Part shown: positions 61,163 through 64,000 of the stretch, in pieces
Numbering within the stretch: the first letter of the stretch is position 1
Layout: each line of letters starts with the position of its first letter
Origin: Jacaranda mimosifolia
Taxonomy: Eukaryota; Streptophyta; Magnoliopsida; Lamiales; Bignoniaceae
Reading direction: 5' to 3'
DNA: 64,000 nt
Assembly: GCA_018894105.1 (NCBI GenBank)
Contig: CM032126.1
Coordinates: 12,675,001-12,739,000 of the forward strand
Program-made: the position numbers and the translations under genes
Notes under the pieces: generated by a model
Seen by the model: only the letters and a program-made list of their open reading frames with translations
Told to the model about the DNA's origin: nothing
Database searches by the model: none

Positions 61163-64000
61163 TCAATTATCAATGTTCATATCATTATCATTAGAATCGA
61201 AGTCTCTCTCATATTGTTCACTTTCTTCTATTTCATATTGATCACATTCTTCTTCTTCATCTTCACCCTCTCGCTCCTCATTGGCATGATACCTGAGTGT
61301 AACACTCATAGCATGACGAATGTGCTCAATTTCATTCAAATCTAATTTTTCTGGATCAGCATTCAAAGCAATATTAATCTCATCAATATCAACTCCCACA
61401 AGAAGAGGTTGTGGAGCAGGTACTTCAAATTCTTGAAATGCATTCTCAACCCTTGTTTCTATATCATCATCTTGTACTACAACTTTTGGAATGTCAAACT
61501 TGCATTTGACTTTTACTTTGCATACAGCCCACCAATCAAATATCTCTCTTTTCATGCAGGGAAAATTAGTATAATATACTTGATAAGTTTAGGCCAATAT
61601 AAAAGAGCCATTCATTTGCAACTTTGATTTATGATTAATTTTCACAAGCCCAGTTGCACGGACTTTCATCCCTTTATATGAAGTGTCAAACCAATGACAC
61701 TTAAACAAAACTATGACACACCCCAAAGCATAATATTCCAACTCCAAAATTTCTTCTATCAGCCCATAGTAGTCCATGTTGTGTTTATTTTATGTGCTTC
61801 CTAAAACACAAACACCATAGTTTGTTGTTCTTTCAATTTGTCCATATGCCAAAATGTGAAACTTGAATCCATTTGCAAAGTATCCTTTGTAGCATGAAAC
61901 TCGATGGTTTGGGTAATATGCTGATTTTCTTATGTTGTCATCAATTCCATTATCAACACCTTGAACCTATTAAGAAATAAGCAAGTAGCATGAAATAATA
62001 TATCTTAAATTACTAAAATTTTGCATTTTCCTAATTTATGAACCACATACATGAGCAAGTAGCCATCGAGGGAAGTCTCGATCATGTAAAATATCAAGTT
62101 CCCTCTTATTCATCATTGGGAATTATAACCTCTTTTTTTCATCAAATTTCCTTTACATGTTATATAAGATGAACTTGTATCATTTTATATAATATTTGAC
62201 CAAAAAATGAACTCAAAAATAAAAGTTAAAAAACTCACTTCATAAAGGGATTGATCTCGACACAATTCATCAAGATATACTAATGGGCAACTCTCATCTC
62301 TTCCTCACTTAGATATCTAACCATAGTTCTTGCATTAGGGATTGTCTGGGGTGTGACAAATAGATAAACTACCATATCGATCCACTATCCCTCCATCTTC
62401 ATTTCGTGGAACTTAATTTAACCTGGTTCTTACTTATGGTTCCAAATATGAGGAACAAAATTTCAAAACTTCCTCAACCATGTATTTCTCAACAATAGAA
62501 GCTTTCACTCAAACTCGATTATCCACCTTTTTCTTCAAGTGGCATAAAAACCTAAAATGCACTAATATTGATTTTGAATTAGTCCCTTCAAGCTTTTATT
62601 ATTACTTTACAATGAATAGATGTGAAAAATTACCTTTAAAAGGATACATCCATTAGTATAGGACAGGCCCACCAATTTTTACTTTATATGCAAGATGAAT
62701 ATGCAAGTGCTCCATAGAATTGAAGAACCCTATGGATAAGATCTTTTCTAGTTTGTATAGAATCTCAACAATGTTCTTCTCAAGTTGCTCCATGTGCTTC
62801 ACGTGCAAGCAACATAGTTGCACAAATACCCCTAGAAAAATTCCTGAGCTCAATTAAAACTTCCCAAATTGTTGTTAGAAGTAGATCTTGAAATGCAATT
62901 GGGAGCAATCTTTGCATGAACACATGACAATTATGGCTCTTCATTTCATACAACTTGCATTCATTCTCGTTCACTCAATGAGCTATACTTAACAAATATC
63001 CATTTGGAAATTTTAAAGATTTTGCTAGAGTGCACACTTATTTTATTTGTGCTTTAGTCAAACTATAAGGTGCTTTAGGCTTATAGACTTTCCTATTTGC
63101 ATCCTCAAATAAATACAGTTAAGGATGGCTACAATACTTCTCTAAATCTATTCGAGCTTTCGCATTATCTTTAGTTTTATCTTTGACATCCATCACAGTG
63201 TTGAAAATGCTATCAAAAATATTTTTCTTAGTATGCATTACATCTAAATTATGCCGAATAAACTTTGTGTGCTAAAAAGATAACTCGCAGAACATGTTTT
63301 TTTTTAGGTTTTACCAAATCCCTCAATTACTTTTAAATCCCTGGATGAGTTGCAAAATGTGATATTTGAAGTCACCACTTAAGTGAGGAAGTGGTGGATT
63401 AGTTTCAATTCTACCCCTGTGTAACTTTTATGCTTATTTTATAAAAGGATGATCAGAATGTAAGAATTAGCCATGGCAATCAAACCAAGAGACTTTTTTC
63501 CCAAATTGAAACTTGAAAGATTTAATGTTTTCCAAAAATATGGACAAGCCAACCGACCATGGTTGCTACCCTCATTTGAAAGTTTTGCTTTCTACAAACA
63601 TCAAAAGTTTCAACCCTAATGTTCCACAATGTTTTCAACTCATCTTTAGAGGCCCTAAAAACACATCAAGATTTTTTCCTGCACTCTTTAGGCCTGAAAT
63701 TACCATATTGAGGAACATGAAAGACTACTGCATGCACATTCATGGAAGAAGATTGTACATATTTATAATCACAAGCCAACAAGCAGACAAGGTATTAGAA
63801 CTACCAAATGGACTAAAGTCATCGGTGTATAACTCAAGGCATACGTTGCACGAGTCTGAGGCAAATGATAGATGGATGTGATCAAAATACTTCCATAACT
63901 CACTATGAATTAGGTGTGTCATACATCCATTTTCATAATGATTTTTAGCATGCCAACTCATGTTCTTATAGGTATACTTAGATGCATATAGCCTTTGCAA
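61163..64000 (-). pseudogene. CACTA TNP2-type transposase, 5' part outside the window
   Basis: Read on the minus strand from 64000: QRLYASKYTYKNMSWHAKNH, FDHIHLSFASDSCNVCLELY and PFGSSNTLSACWLVIINMYN, then ISGLKSAGKNLDVFLGPL (63690-63640). Further on are IRHNLDVMHTKKNIFDSIFN with TVMDVKDKTKDNAKAR (around 63260-63150), then ECKLYEMKSHNCHVFMQRLL and PIAFQDLL (62960-62880). The C-terminal part has YYALGCVIVLFKCHWFDTSY (about 61730) and ends with the Asp/Glu-rich tail stopping at 61163. This order is diagnostic of TNP2/TNPD transposases of CACTA elements, which bind and cut the element ends. Several stops and frameshifts break it, and introns may account for some gaps (for example near 61970-62100). 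Confidence 0.88.

Larger units (their letters stand above)
46968..64000 (-). mobile_element. CACTA (En/Spm) DNA transposon, 3' end and genes, truncated by window edge
   Basis: The minus strand carries a TNP2-type transposase (61163 to beyond 64000) followed by a Transposase_24-type gene (56558 to 47775), then a region of subterminal repeats ending at aactacaagag (46968), one base away from the canonical CACTACAAGA terminus. The other terminus lies outside the window. A whole MULE (48513-54485) is inserted in it. All genes are damaged, so the element is not autonomous. Confidence 0.75.

Noticed and set aside
1..64000. CRISPR array, tRNA or rRNA genes, bacterial-type operons
   Set aside because: The repeats seen are contiguous tandem units without unique spacers; no cloverleaf with an intact B box was found by eye; gene structure is plant-like with introns.

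Overview
The window is nuclear DNA of a flowering plant, most likely a dicot. It is AT-rich and full of microsatellites, with spliced genes that have GT/AG introns. It contains plant-specific transposon families: Tat-lineage Ty3/gypsy, SIRE-like and other Ty1/copia, CACTA with TNP2, MuDR-type MULEs and hAT MITEs. I cannot name the species. I found no bacterial features, no CRISPR array, and no tRNA or rRNA gene.

I see only one convincing intact host gene: an R2R3-MYB transcription factor of the RAX/MYB36 group at 19385-20671 on the minus strand. It has three exons and encodes 305 residues. Nearly everything else that is recognisable is transposon sequence in various states of decay.

Layout. 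1-4792: 3' half of a Tat-lineage Ty3/gypsy element (end of integrase, a long antisense ORF with its own TATA box, and the 3' LTR). 4793-8834: unassigned sequence with an orphan gypsy reverse-transcriptase fragment. 8835-13738: a 4.9 kb LTR holding two internal tandem arrays. 13929-15550: an LTR-like block in the opposite orientation with a 294 bp tandem duplication. 15590-19384: AT-rich repeats and microsatellites. 19385-20671: the MYB gene. 22515-24330: a broken gene with plant-mobile-domain, acidic coiled-coil and Ulp1-like pieces. 25145-28037: remains of a SIRE-like copia element carrying two nested hAT elements. 28055-28760: antisense LINE reverse transcriptase. 28813-37879: a copia element with both LTRs, its reverse transcriptase split by another LTR. 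38383-40395: a foldback MULE (perfect 9 bp target-site duplication) containing a Tat solo LTR (perfect 5 bp duplication). 41728-42160: another hAT-like MITE. From about 46968 to beyond 64000: a CACTA element on the minus strand, with a MuDR-type MULE (48513-54485, perfect 9 bp duplication) sitting in an intron of its second gene.

The main interest is the insertion history, which can be read at base level: MULE into CACTA intron, Tat LTR into MULE, hAT into hAT into SIRE, LTR into copia. All transposon genes carry stops, frameshifts, deletions or lost catalytic residues, so none looks autonomous now. I did not find a clearly new biological system. The best candidates for a second look are the nested insertions, the antisense ORF with its own promoter, and the coiled-coil pseudogenes next to transposon genes.
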